From Candidatus Omnitrophota bacterium (GTDB lineage: Bacteria; Omnitrophota; Gorgyraeia; Tantalellales; Tantalellaceae): a stretch of 13,315 nt of DNA. The position numbers and the translations under genes are program-made. The stretch covers positions 1-13,315 of the forward strand of contig JAGLIU010000205.1 in NCBI GenBank assembly GCA_023142805.1. The letters run 5' to 3'. Below, in pieces: positions 1 to 5,183 of this stretch. The notes below the pieces were generated by a model. That model was not told the origin of the DNA, searched no databases, and saw nothing but the letters and a program-made list of their open reading frames with translations. Position 1 is the first letter of the stretch. Every line of letters begins with the position of its first letter.

Positions 1-5
1 TTTTT

Positions 6-57
6 AGGACATTGACGTCCTCTTTTCAAACAATGTTGTTTGGGAAGAGGATTTTTT
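6..57 (+). promoter_or_regulatory. Candidate ANTAR-target antiterminator RNA in the glnA leader (element A)
   Basis: Two hairpins with six-base loops lie back to back. P1 pairs AGGAC (6-10) with GTCCT (17-21) around loop ATTGAC (11-16). P2 is a continuous 13-bp stem, 19-31 with 38-50, including two G.U pairs, around loop AATGTT (32-37). Both loops have A at position 1 and G at position 4, the bases conserved in RNA targets of ANTAR proteins such as NasR and EutV. Bases 19-21 belong to both stems, so P1 and the full-length P2 exclude each other. The element precedes glnA by about 200 nt, and a GAF-ANTAR gene lies just downstream of glnA. The promoter must lie left of the window. The structure is read directly; protein binding is inferred. 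Confidence 0.72.
19..57 (+). terminator. Intrinsic terminator formed by P2 of element A
   Basis: The 13-bp P2 hairpin (19-50) is followed by A and then six T (52-57), a standard rho-independent terminator. Its lowest three base pairs use 19-21, which P1 would capture, moving the remaining hairpin away from the U-tract. It could also terminate a gene left of the window, but the matching arrangement before nifH favours a conditional terminator. Confidence 0.7.
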
Positions 58-145
58 ATTTCAGTCTACGAAAGTATAAACCTTCCTAGACTACTAGAAA
101 ATTGTTAAAAGTCATCGCGCAAGCGATTTTCTTGAGGACTCAACC

Positions 146-205
146 ATGAAAACTGTTATCAAAGGAAAAGAGGTAGAAAGAAGAGGAGTAAAGGCGGTGG
201 GCTGA
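146..205 (+). CDS. Possible 19-codon leader ORF before glnA
   Basis: An ATG at 146 opens 19 codons (MKTVIKGKEVERRGVKAVG) and ends at TGA 203-205. A GAGGA at 134-138 stands 7 nt upstream, a workable ribosome-binding site. The peptide is basic and resembles nothing I recognise. It lies between the element A terminator and glnA; the nif leader has a short ORF in the same relative place. It may be a chance ORF, or translation here could protect the leader RNA. A five-base-pair hairpin with loop GCAA (114-127) sits just upstream. Confidence 0.2.
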   Translation: MKTVIKGKEVERRGVKAVG

Positions 206-217
206 ACCGTTTAAATG

Positions 218-243
218 TAACAAACTATTGTTAACCATTGTTA
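218..243 (+). repeat. Inverted and direct TTGTTA repeats before glnA
   Basis: TAACAA (218-223) and TTGTTA (228-233) form a perfect six-base inverted repeat with a 4-nt spacer, and TTGTTA recurs at 238-243. It ends just before the glnA ribosome-binding site (GGAG 250-253). It could be an operator or a weak hairpin close to the translation start. It does not fit the GlnR/TnrA box. A role is speculative in such AT-rich sequence. Confidence 0.25.
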
Positions 244-259
244 TAAAACGGAGCGAATT

Positions 260-1420
260 ATGGCAGAAAATACGACAAAAAAAGAACAAATTCTAAAAAT
301 AGTAAAAGATAAGGACATCCGGTTTATCCGTTTGTGGTTTACGGATGTTTTGGGCCAGGTTAAGAGTTTTGCGATAACAAAAGGAGAGCTGACTGAAGCC
401 TTGAGAAACGGTATGGGGTTTGATGGTTCATCTATTACTGGTTATCAGGATATTGAGGAAAGCGACATGATTGCAATGCCTGATCCTGACACCTTCCAGA
501 TTTTACCCTGGAGGCCGCAGGAAGGGGCAGTAGCCAGAATGATCTGTGATGTCTTGACGCCAGACAGGAAATCATATGAAGGTGATCCGCGTTATGTTCT
601 GAAGAGAGCGCTTAAAAGGGCAGAAGGTATGGGATATGATCATTTCTATCTTGGTCCGGAGCTTGAATTTTTTTATTTTAAATCAGATTCAGCTAATCCT
701 GAGATTCTTGATAGGGGCGGATATTTTGACTTAACAACGCTGGATGTTGCAAGCGACCTTAGACGGGATACTGTTCTTGCTATGGAGAAGATGGGGATTC
801 AGATTGAATACAGTCACCATGAAGTAGGATTCAGCCAGCATGAAATTGATATGCGTTACAAAGATGCTTTAAGGATGGCAGATCAGGTCATTACTTACAA
901 GGTCGTTGTTAAAGAGATCGCGCAGAAACACGGGGTTTACGCTACATTTATGCCGAAGCCTCTTTTCGGACAAAATGGAAGCGGCATGCATACACATCAA
1001 TCTCTCTTTAGAGGGAAAAAGAATGCTTTTTTTGAAAAAAAAGCCGAGTTTAATTTAAGTGATGATGCAAAACATTTTATCGCAGGCCAGCTTAAACACG
1101 CAAGAGAAATGAGTAGTGTTTTTGCCCCGACGGTTAATTCATACAAAAGGCTTGTTCCCGGATATGAGGCGCCGGTATATGTTGCATGGTCAATGAGAAA
1201 CCGCTCGGCGTTAATAAGAGTGCCTATGTATCATCCAGGAAAGGAGCAGGCAATAAGAGCTGAGTTAAGATGCCCTGATCCATCGTGTAATCCGTATCTT
1301 GCTTTTGCTGTTATGTTGCATGCAGGATTAGATGGTATTGAAAAGAAATATCCGATGAAAGCGCCGATGGAAAAAACCTCTATCATCTTGACGATGCTCA
1401 GAGAAAAAAAGCAGGAATAG
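260..1420 (+). CDS. glnA: Glutamine synthetase type I, frame broken after residue 372
   Basis: Makes glutamine from glutamate, ammonium and ATP in the cytoplasm, the entry point for fixed nitrogen. The beta-grasp part includes GFDGSSITG (53-61). Metal-ligand glutamates are visible in GPELEFF (E134, E136) and HHEVGFSQHE (E188, E195). The ATP/metal loop GSGMHTH is at 240-246, and the glutamate-site region NRSALIRVP and RAELR (E335) follows. Start ATG 260 has GGAG 6 nt away. As read, the protein has 386 residues; the last 14 are out of frame and it lacks the C-terminal segment of about 74 residues, which is present at 1375-1599 in the -1 frame. The break is in six A at 1371-1376; seven A would restore a 446-residue enzyme of the GSI-alpha size. 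A sequencing error is the simplest explanation; a real mutation or frameshifting at the A-run is possible. Confidence 0.9.
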   Translation: MAENTTKKEQILKIVKDKDIRFIRLWFTDVLGQVKSFAITKGELTEALRNGMGFDGSSITGYQDIEESDMIAMPDPDTFQILPWRPQEGAVARMICDVLTPDRKSYEGDPRYVLKRALKRAEGMGYDHFYLGPELEFFYFKSDSANPEILDRGGYFDLTTLDVASDLRRDTVLAMEKMGIQIEYSHHEVGFSQHEIDMRYKDALRMADQVITYKVVVKEIAQKHGVYATFMPKPLFGQNGSGMHTHQSLFRGKKNAFFEKKAEFNLSDDAKHFIAGQLKHAREMSSVFAPTVNSYKRLVPGYEAPVYVAWSMRNRSALIRVPMYHPGKEQAIRAELRCPDPSCNPYLAFAVMLHAGLDGIEKKYPMKAPMEKTSIILTMLREKKQE

Positions 1421-1599
1421 AATCTCTTCCTAATAACCTCGGGGAGGCAATTCATCTTGCGGAAAAAAGTAAGTTGATAAAGGAAGCATTAGGGGATCAT
1501 ATCTTTCCAAGATACATTGAATTAAAGAAACAGGAATGGGAAGATTACAGGATACAGATAACACCTTACGAGATGGAGAAGTATTTACCTGTTTTATAA
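1375..1599 (+). pseudogene. glnA: Displaced C-terminal segment of glnA
   Basis: Read from AAC at 1375, this frame encodes 74 residues beginning NLYHLDDAQRKKAGIESLP and ending EMEKYLPVL before TAA 1597-1599. This is a clear glutamine synthetase C-terminus, continuing exactly where the upstream frame loses similarity. Codons and sequence look intact, with no sign of decay, so the frameshift is recent, artefactual, or bypassed. There is no start codon or ribosome-binding site of its own. A -1 slip of tRNA-Lys from AAA 1373-1375 to 1372-1374 would join the two parts without loss. Confidence 0.88.
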
Positions 1600-1651
1600 T
1601 GATGTTTTGCATCAATCATATGGATGATGAATATTCTGTTTATCGGAATGT

Positions 1652-1693
1652 GCCTGGGTTCTCACTCCAGAGGATTGTTCCCACCCGGCTTTT
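1652..1693 (+). terminator. Weak candidate terminator after glnA
   Basis: GCC (1652-1654) and GGGT (1656-1659), separated by one bulged T, pair with ACCC (1683-1686) and GGC (1687-1689), followed by TTTTC. The 23-nt loop can form a small CTC/GAG helix. The U-tract is short and the loop long, so termination would be modest. It is the best candidate in the 329-base gene-free gap between glnA and the regulator gene, where I see no RNA gene or coding sequence on either strand. Confidence 0.3.
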
Positions 1694-1835
1694 CAAGTAG
1701 GCTGTTGTGCTTACGGTCTGCAATTCCATATTGAAATAACGGAAAAAAGTGTCAGAGGAGACTAATTTAAGGGGCTTTTTGGAGAGCAGTTAAGCAAGGA
1801 ATCGGTTGATAAAGTTCTTTCTCCCCACAATCTAC

Positions 1836-1905
1836 TACATTGTAACGTTAATTTTTGATACATTTTTGTACCGACTTATTGCTTAAAAATTCCTGTTACA
1901 ATGTA
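1836..1905 (+). repeat. 11-bp inverted repeat upstream of the GAF-ANTAR gene
   Basis: TACATTGTAAC (1836-1846) is exactly complementary to GTTACAATGTA (1895-1905), with 48 nt between the arms. The downstream arm ends 23 nt before the start codon and overlaps the best -10-like sequence, TACTAT (1904-1909), with TTGCTT (1879-1884) as a poor -35. Arms this far apart suggest either a split operator for a DNA-binding protein or a long-range RNA stem. No known regulator site is recognised. The repeat itself is certain; its function is inferred. Confidence 0.45.
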
Positions 1906-1928
1906 CTATTAAAATAAAGGATAATCAG

Positions 1929-3179
1929 ATGAATTCTGCCAATAGCACAAGAAAAAAATTAAAGATCAGTCAATCTCTGGAAATCGAGATATTAAGGAAG
2001 ATTGTCGAGATTACCAATTCCGAACTTGATTTAAAATGGATTCTTAAGGAAGTGGTCAACATTGTTAATGGGGCGATAAAAGCGGATTCGGTTTTCATTT
2101 ATTTATTAGATGAAAAGAAAAACAGTTTTGTTCTGATGGCATCAAAGACTCATCATAAAAAGAAATTGGGGAAAGTCATTTTGAAGGCAGGTGAAGGTAT
2201 TACCGGCTGGGTTGCCCTGGAGAATAAGATAGCCGTTATCCCAAAAGATGCGTACAAGGATTTTCGTTTTAAAAGTTTTGATGTCCTGAAGGAGGATAAA
2301 TATGAGGCATTCCTTTCGGTTCCTATCAGTTATAAAAAGAAAGTAATAGGGGTTATTAACGTGCAGCATGGGAAGGCGCATGATTATACGGCGGGTACGG
2401 TGGATCTTATTTTGGTTATCGCCAAACAAGTTAGCGGAGTCATTGTGAATGCCCGTTTCTATGAAGAGACTAAAAAGAAGGCGTCGCAGTTTGACAGCTT
2501 AGTTAAAGTCAGCCGATTGATTACATCGGGAAATTATCTGGATGAAATTTTAAACCTGATTGTTGTCGTTACGACTGAAATGCTGAACTCAAAAGTTTGT
2601 TCCATAATGTTGTTAGATAGAAAAGGAAATGAGTTGGCTATTAAGGCAACACAGAGTTTAAGTGAAGATTATAAAAAAAAGCCTAATCTGAAAGTTGAGG
2701 AAAGTATAAGTGGAGACGTAATTAAAAACAGGAAACCGATTGTTGTTTACGATGTGCGCAAGGAGAAAAAATATAGTTTTAGGGCGTTGGCTGTTAAAAA
2801 AAGTCTTACTTCAATGCTTTCTGTTCCTATGATCGTCAAGAATCGAGCAATAGGCATAATAAATGTTTACACGAAAACCCCGCATTTATTTACACAGGAA
2901 GAAATTGACGTATTGCAAATGGTAGCCAATCAGGCGGCCGTGGCTGTTGAGAACGCAGAGTTAATGGATGAAGCATTAAAAGCCAGAGAGGTTTTAGAGA
3001 CACGGAAGTTAATTGAGAGGGCTAAAGGAATATTGGTGCGCATGAACGATTTGACCGAAGACGTAGCTTACCGTATGATTCATAAGAAAAGCATGGACAC
3101 CTGTCGAACAATGAAAGAAATTGCAGAGTCTATTATTTTGATGGATGAAATCCAAAGAGATCGAAAGAAAAATTTTTAA
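1929..3179 (+). CDS. GAF-GAF-ANTAR regulator, likely transcription antiterminator
   Basis: A cytoplasmic sensor of 416 residues. Two GAF domains are visible, about 33-175 and 187-342; each ends in the typical pattern of a ...SVPI/M... strand, a GVINV/GIINV strand and a final helix. A helical linker (340-358) leads to an ANTAR domain at about 355-410, with the hallmark LIERAKGILV followed by a helix and KEIAESIIL. ANTAR domains bind RNA hairpin pairs and prevent termination. There is no receiver, kinase or NIT (nitrate) domain, so the signal is probably a small ligand or protein bound by GAF; NifA also senses nitrogen status through a GAF domain, but the ligand here is unknown. ATG 1929 has AAGGA 7 nt upstream. 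The gene lies between glnA and nifH, both preceded by ANTAR-like targets. Its own transcript would run into the elements at 3302-3407. No named orthologue is recognised. Confidence 0.92.
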   Translation: MNSANSTRKKLKISQSLEIEILRKIVEITNSELDLKWILKEVVNIVNGAIKADSVFIYLLDEKKNSFVLMASKTHHKKKLGKVILKAGEGITGWVALENKIAVIPKDAYKDFRFKSFDVLKEDKYEAFLSVPISYKKKVIGVINVQHGKAHDYTAGTVDLILVIAKQVSGVIVNARFYEETKKKASQFDSLVKVSRLITSGNYLDEILNLIVVVTTEMLNSKVCSIMLLDRKGNELAIKATQSLSEDYKKKPNLKVEESISGDVIKNRKPIVVYDVRKEKKYSFRALAVKKSLTSMLSVPMIVKNRAIGIINVYTKTPHLFTQEEIDVLQMVANQAAVAVENAELMDEALKAREVLETRKLIERAKGILVRMNDLTEDVAYRMIHKKSMDTCRTMKEIAESIILMDEIQRDRKKNF

Positions 3180-3186
3180 AAAATAC

Positions 3187-3215
3187 TTGACAAAGCTCAA
3201 AAGAGATTGTATATT
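3187..3215 (+). promoter_or_regulatory. Sigma70-type promoter for the nif operon
   Basis: A perfect -35 TTGACA (3187-3192) and TATATT (3210-3215) are 17 nt apart, placing transcription start near 3222. It begins 8 nt after the regulator's stop codon and leaves about 80 nt before element B1. I see no sigma54 -24/-12 (GG...GC) pair between 3180 and 3550. Such a strong housekeeping promoter on nif genes would need downstream control, which fits the two conditional terminators that follow. Confidence 0.7.
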
Positions 3216-3301
3216 CTGATTATCAGCAGGCAAAAGAGTTCTATTAAGTCAGTGAGGGTTTAAAAGACCTTTTTTGTGCAAAGAGCAAAGTTAATAAGGT
3301 T

Positions 3302-3354
3302 GGGACGTTGATGTCCTCTTTTCAAACATCGTTGTTTGGGGAGAGGTTTTTTTT
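3302..3354 (+). promoter_or_regulatory. Candidate ANTAR-target antiterminator RNA in the nif leader (element B1)
   Basis: P1 pairs GGAC (3303-3306) with GTCC (3313-3316), plus an outer G.U pair (3302/3317), around loop GTTGAT. P2 pairs 3315-3327 with 3334-3346 over 13 bp around loop ATCGTT. The P2 loop has A1 and G4; the P1 loop keeps G4 but has G at position 1. It shares 15 identical bases (GTCCTCTTTTCAAAC) and GTTGTTTGGG with element A, and stem differences keep pairing (A-U to G.U twice). Loop starts are 21 nt apart, as in element A. Bases 3315-3317 are shared by P1 and the terminator base. Confidence 0.7.
3315..3354 (+). terminator. Intrinsic terminator formed by P2 of element B1
   Basis: A 13-bp hairpin (3315-3346, three G.U pairs) is followed directly by eight T (3347-3354). 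It is the stronger of the two terminators between the nif promoter and nifH, and is also the first good terminator after the GAF-ANTAR gene. P1 formation would remove its lowest base pairs. Confidence 0.75.
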
Positions 3355-3358
3355 GTTG

Positions 3359-3407
3359 GGCAATGAGGCCATCGTTAAAGCAATGCTGCTTTTAGGATGG
3401 CCTTTTT
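3359..3407 (+). promoter_or_regulatory. Second tandem ANTAR-like element in the nif leader (element B2)
   Basis: P1 pairs GGC (3359-3361) with GCC (3368-3370) around loop AATGAG. The apex of P2 pairs AAAGC (3377-3381) with GCTTT (3388-3392) around loop AATGCT. Both six-base loops have A1 and G4 and their starts are 20 nt apart. The sequence is otherwise unrelated to elements A and B1, so it is not simply a recent copy. P1 has only three pairs and a G/A mismatch below them, the weakest helix of the six. Its 3' strand again lies inside the terminator's 5' strand. Confidence 0.55.
3366..3407 (+). terminator. Intrinsic terminator formed by P2 of element B2
   Basis: AGGCCATC (3366-3373) pairs with GATGGCCT (3396-3403), an internal loop of 3 by 3 bases follows, then a 5-bp apex with six-base loop. 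The 3' side runs into T (3403-3407) and ATAT. With B1 this makes two stacked terminators within 100 bases. The remaining 140 bases to nifH hold a possible short ORF and no other clear signal. Confidence 0.7.
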
Positions 3408-3452
3408 ATATAGAAAAGACGGAAAGAGCCAAAACCAACTAAGAGAGGAAAG

Positions 3453-3515
3453 ATGAGAAAAGCAACTTTAAGCTTAGCGCTAACATTTTTAATTTGTTGT
3501 GAAATGCATGGCTGA
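3453..3515 (+). CDS. Possible 20-codon leader ORF before nifH
   Basis: ATG 3453 to TGA 3513-3515 encodes MRKATLSLALTFLICCEMHG, a basic start followed by a hydrophobic stretch, like a truncated signal peptide or tiny membrane peptide. GAGAGG (3443-3448) lies 4 nt upstream, slightly close but usable. It ends 34 nt before nifH. No family is recognised, and chance cannot be excluded. Confidence 0.25.
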   Translation: MRKATLSLALTFLICCEMHG

Positions 3516-3549
3516 ATAACAATAACTTCATTAACAAAGGGAGAGAGAT

Positions 3550-4371
3550 ATGAGAAAGATCGCAATCTATGGCAAAGGTGGAATAGGCAAGTCCACTACT
3601 ACTCAAAATACGGTTGCCGGTTTGGCCGAGATGGGAAAAAAGATTATGGTTGTCGGGTGTGATCCTAAGGCGGATTCAACGAGGCTTTTATTGGGTGGGC
3701 TGGCCCAGAAGACGGTACTGGATACCCTCAGAGAGGAAGGCGAGGATGTCGATCTTGACGATATCATTAAGGAAGGGTTTGGTCCGACACGGTGTGTAGA
3801 GTCCGGAGGTCCGGAGCCGGGTGTTGGTTGCGCGGGTAGGGGGATCATTACCTCAATAAATCTTTTGGAGCAGTTGGGGGCGTATGACGATGAGCATGAG
3901 TTGGAATATGCTTTTTATGATGTATTGGGGGATGTTGTTTGCGGCGGGTTTGCTATGCCTATGCGGGAGGGAAAGGCGAAAGAGATCTATATTGTGGTTT
4001 CAGGAGAGATGATGGCGATGTACGCGGCAAACAATATTTGTAAGGGTATTGTTAAGTTCGCTGATGCCGGAGGGGTAAGGTTAGCGGGTCTTATTTGTAA
4101 TAGCAGGCAAGTGGATAACGAGGAAGAGATGATCAAGGAGTTTGCCAAAAAATTAGGTACACAAATGATACATTTTGTCCCAAGAGATAAGATGGTGCAG
4201 AAAGCCGAGATCAATAGGCAAACCGTAATTGAGTATAATCCTCAGCATGTGCAGGCGGGTGAATACAGGACGCTCGCGAAGAAGATGGATGCTAATGAAA
4301 TGCTTGTAGTTCCAAAACCGATGGAGATGGAGGTTTTAGAGAAGCTTTTGGTGGATTTTGGGATCGTTTAA
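3550..4371 (+). CDS. nifH: Nitrogenase iron protein (dinitrogenase reductase)
   Basis: Homodimeric ATPase that delivers electrons one at a time to NifDK. The 273 residues match the family size. Walker A GKGGIGKST is at 8-16. C94 (GVGCAGRG) and C131 (DVVCGGFAMP) are the four ligands, two per subunit, of the bridging 4Fe-4S cluster. R97 matches the arginine ADP-ribosylated by DraT in other species; no draT/draG is present here. The wording (EEGEDVDLDDI, QLGAYDDEHELEY) is that of the group III proteins of anaerobes, not the group IV look-alikes. A GGGAGAG site precedes ATG 3550. First gene of the nif operon, after a leader with two conditional terminators. Confidence 0.98.
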   Translation: MRKIAIYGKGGIGKSTTTQNTVAGLAEMGKKIMVVGCDPKADSTRLLLGGLAQKTVLDTLREEGEDVDLDDIIKEGFGPTRCVESGGPEPGVGCAGRGIITSINLLEQLGAYDDEHELEYAFYDVLGDVVCGGFAMPMREGKAKEIYIVVSGEMMAMYAANNICKGIVKFADAGGVRLAGLICNSRQVDNEEEMIKEFAKKLGTQMIHFVPRDKMVQKAEINRQTVIEYNPQHVQAGEYRTLAKKMDANEMLVVPKPMEMEVLEKLLVDFGIV

Positions 4372-4400
4372 GATCATAAAAACGACAGAAAAAGGAGAGA

Positions 4401-4418
4401 GCGGGAGGAAACTTCCGC
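4401..4418 (+). other. GAAA-tetraloop hairpin between nifH and nifI1
   Basis: GCGGGAG (4401-4407) pairs with CTTCCGC (4412-4418), one G.U pair, closed by a GAAA tetraloop. No U-tract follows, so it is not a terminator. It fills the only sizeable gap (68 nt) within the nif operon. I infer a 3'-end stabiliser for a processed nifH mRNA, which would help make the excess of NifH that nitrogenase requires. Confidence 0.5.
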
Positions 4419-4439
4419 GATCACCAGAGAGGAGGGGAA

Positions 4440-4766
4440 ATGTTGATGATTCGTTCAATTGTAAGACGTGAAAAAGCCGACGCGGTGCTTGCCGGTTTGC
4501 TTGAGGCAGGATATCCGGCGGTTACAAAGGTGGATGTTTTCGGCAGAGGAAAACAGCGAGGGTTAAAAGTGGGGGATGTTACTTATGATGAGCTTCCGAA
4601 GGAACTGCTTTTAACGGTTATTAAGGATAAAGATAAGGAGTTTGTGATAAAGACGATAATGGAAAAGGCAAGGACAGGCGATGTCGGCGCGTTTGGAGAT
4701 GGTAAAATATTTGTTTCGCCGGTAGAAGAATGCCGCACAATAAGTTCAGGAGTTAAAGAAACATAA
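4440..4766 (+). CDS. nifI1: NifI1, PII-family nitrogenase switch-off protein
   Basis: A 108-residue PII-like protein. With NifI2 it forms the complex that, in methanogens, binds NifDK and stops nitrogenase when ammonium appears, relieved by 2-oxoglutarate. The core MIRSIVRREK strand, the NifI1-type T-loop VFGRGKQRGLKVGDVTYDEL (about 33-52) and the B-loop GDGKIFVSPVEE (about 86-97) are visible. The T-loop lacks the uridylylated tyrosine context of GlnB, so no GlnD control is expected. GAGGAGGGG directly precedes ATG 4440; ATG 4446 is an alternative start two codons in. Confidence 0.95.
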   Translation: MLMIRSIVRREKADAVLAGLLEAGYPAVTKVDVFGRGKQRGLKVGDVTYDELPKELLLTVIKDKDKEFVIKTIMEKARTGDVGAFGDGKIFVSPVEECRTISSGVKET

Positions 4767-4776
4767 GGAGTGGAAC

Positions 4777-5181
4777 ATGAAAGAAGTAATGGCAATAGTC
4801 CGTATTAACAAAGTAAATGCTACAAAGCGGGCGTTAAACGCGGCAGGCATCACATCATTTACCGCGACTAACGGGGTTTTGGGCAGGGGTAAGGGGGTTG
4901 TTGATTACCGTGTACTTGACGCCGCAAAGGAGGGAAGTCAAGAGGCGATTTCTTTGCTGGGCGATGGGCCTCGTCTTGTGCCTAAAAGGCTTCTTGTCGT
5001 AGTTGTTTCAGACAATTTTCTTGAGAGGACAGTGAAGGCAATTATTGACGTAAATCAGACAGGGCGGGCAGGAGACGGTAAAATTTTTGTAATGCCTATT
5101 CTTGAAGCAACAAGGATAAGAACAGGTGAAACAGTTAATGGGGCATCTGGAGGCAGTGTCCTTGATTCGTCAGGAGCTTAA
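4777..5181 (+). CDS. nifI2: NifI2, PII-family nitrogenase switch-off protein
   Basis: A 134-residue partner of NifI1. The PII fold opens with MKEVMAIVRINKVNATKRALN. The long T-loop region VLGRGKGVVDYRVLDAAKEG...LLGDGPRLVPKR is characteristic of NifI2 and absent from GlnB/GlnK. The nucleotide-binding B-loop AGDGKIFVMPILEATRIRTGE lies near the C-terminus. AAGGAG (4765-4770) overlaps the nifI1 stop, and the stop of this gene is 2 nt before nifD, so nifI1, nifI2 and nifD are probably translationally coupled. The last 14 or so residues (NGASGGSVLDSSGA) are a low-complexity tail. Confidence 0.94.
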   Translation: MKEVMAIVRINKVNATKRALNAAGITSFTATNGVLGRGKGVVDYRVLDAAKEGSQEAISLLGDGPRLVPKRLLVVVVSDNFLERTVKAIIDVNQTGRAGDGKIFVMPILEATRIRTGETVNGASGGSVLDSSGA

Positions 5182-5183
5182 TT

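Noticed and set aside
111..133. ATCGC-GCAA-GCGAT hairpin followed by TTTTCTT in the glnA leader
   Set aside because: Five base pairs are too few for a confident terminator and the loop has four bases, so it is not another ANTAR element.
216..236. Possible GlnR/TnrA box before glnA
   Set aside because: It starts with TGTAA but the right half does not give TNACA at the required spacing.
3253..3275. Hairpin with T-run between the nif promoter and element B1
   Set aside because: Only about six weak pairs with two G.U and a poor loop; no six-base loop of ANTAR type. At most a weak terminator after the regulator gene.
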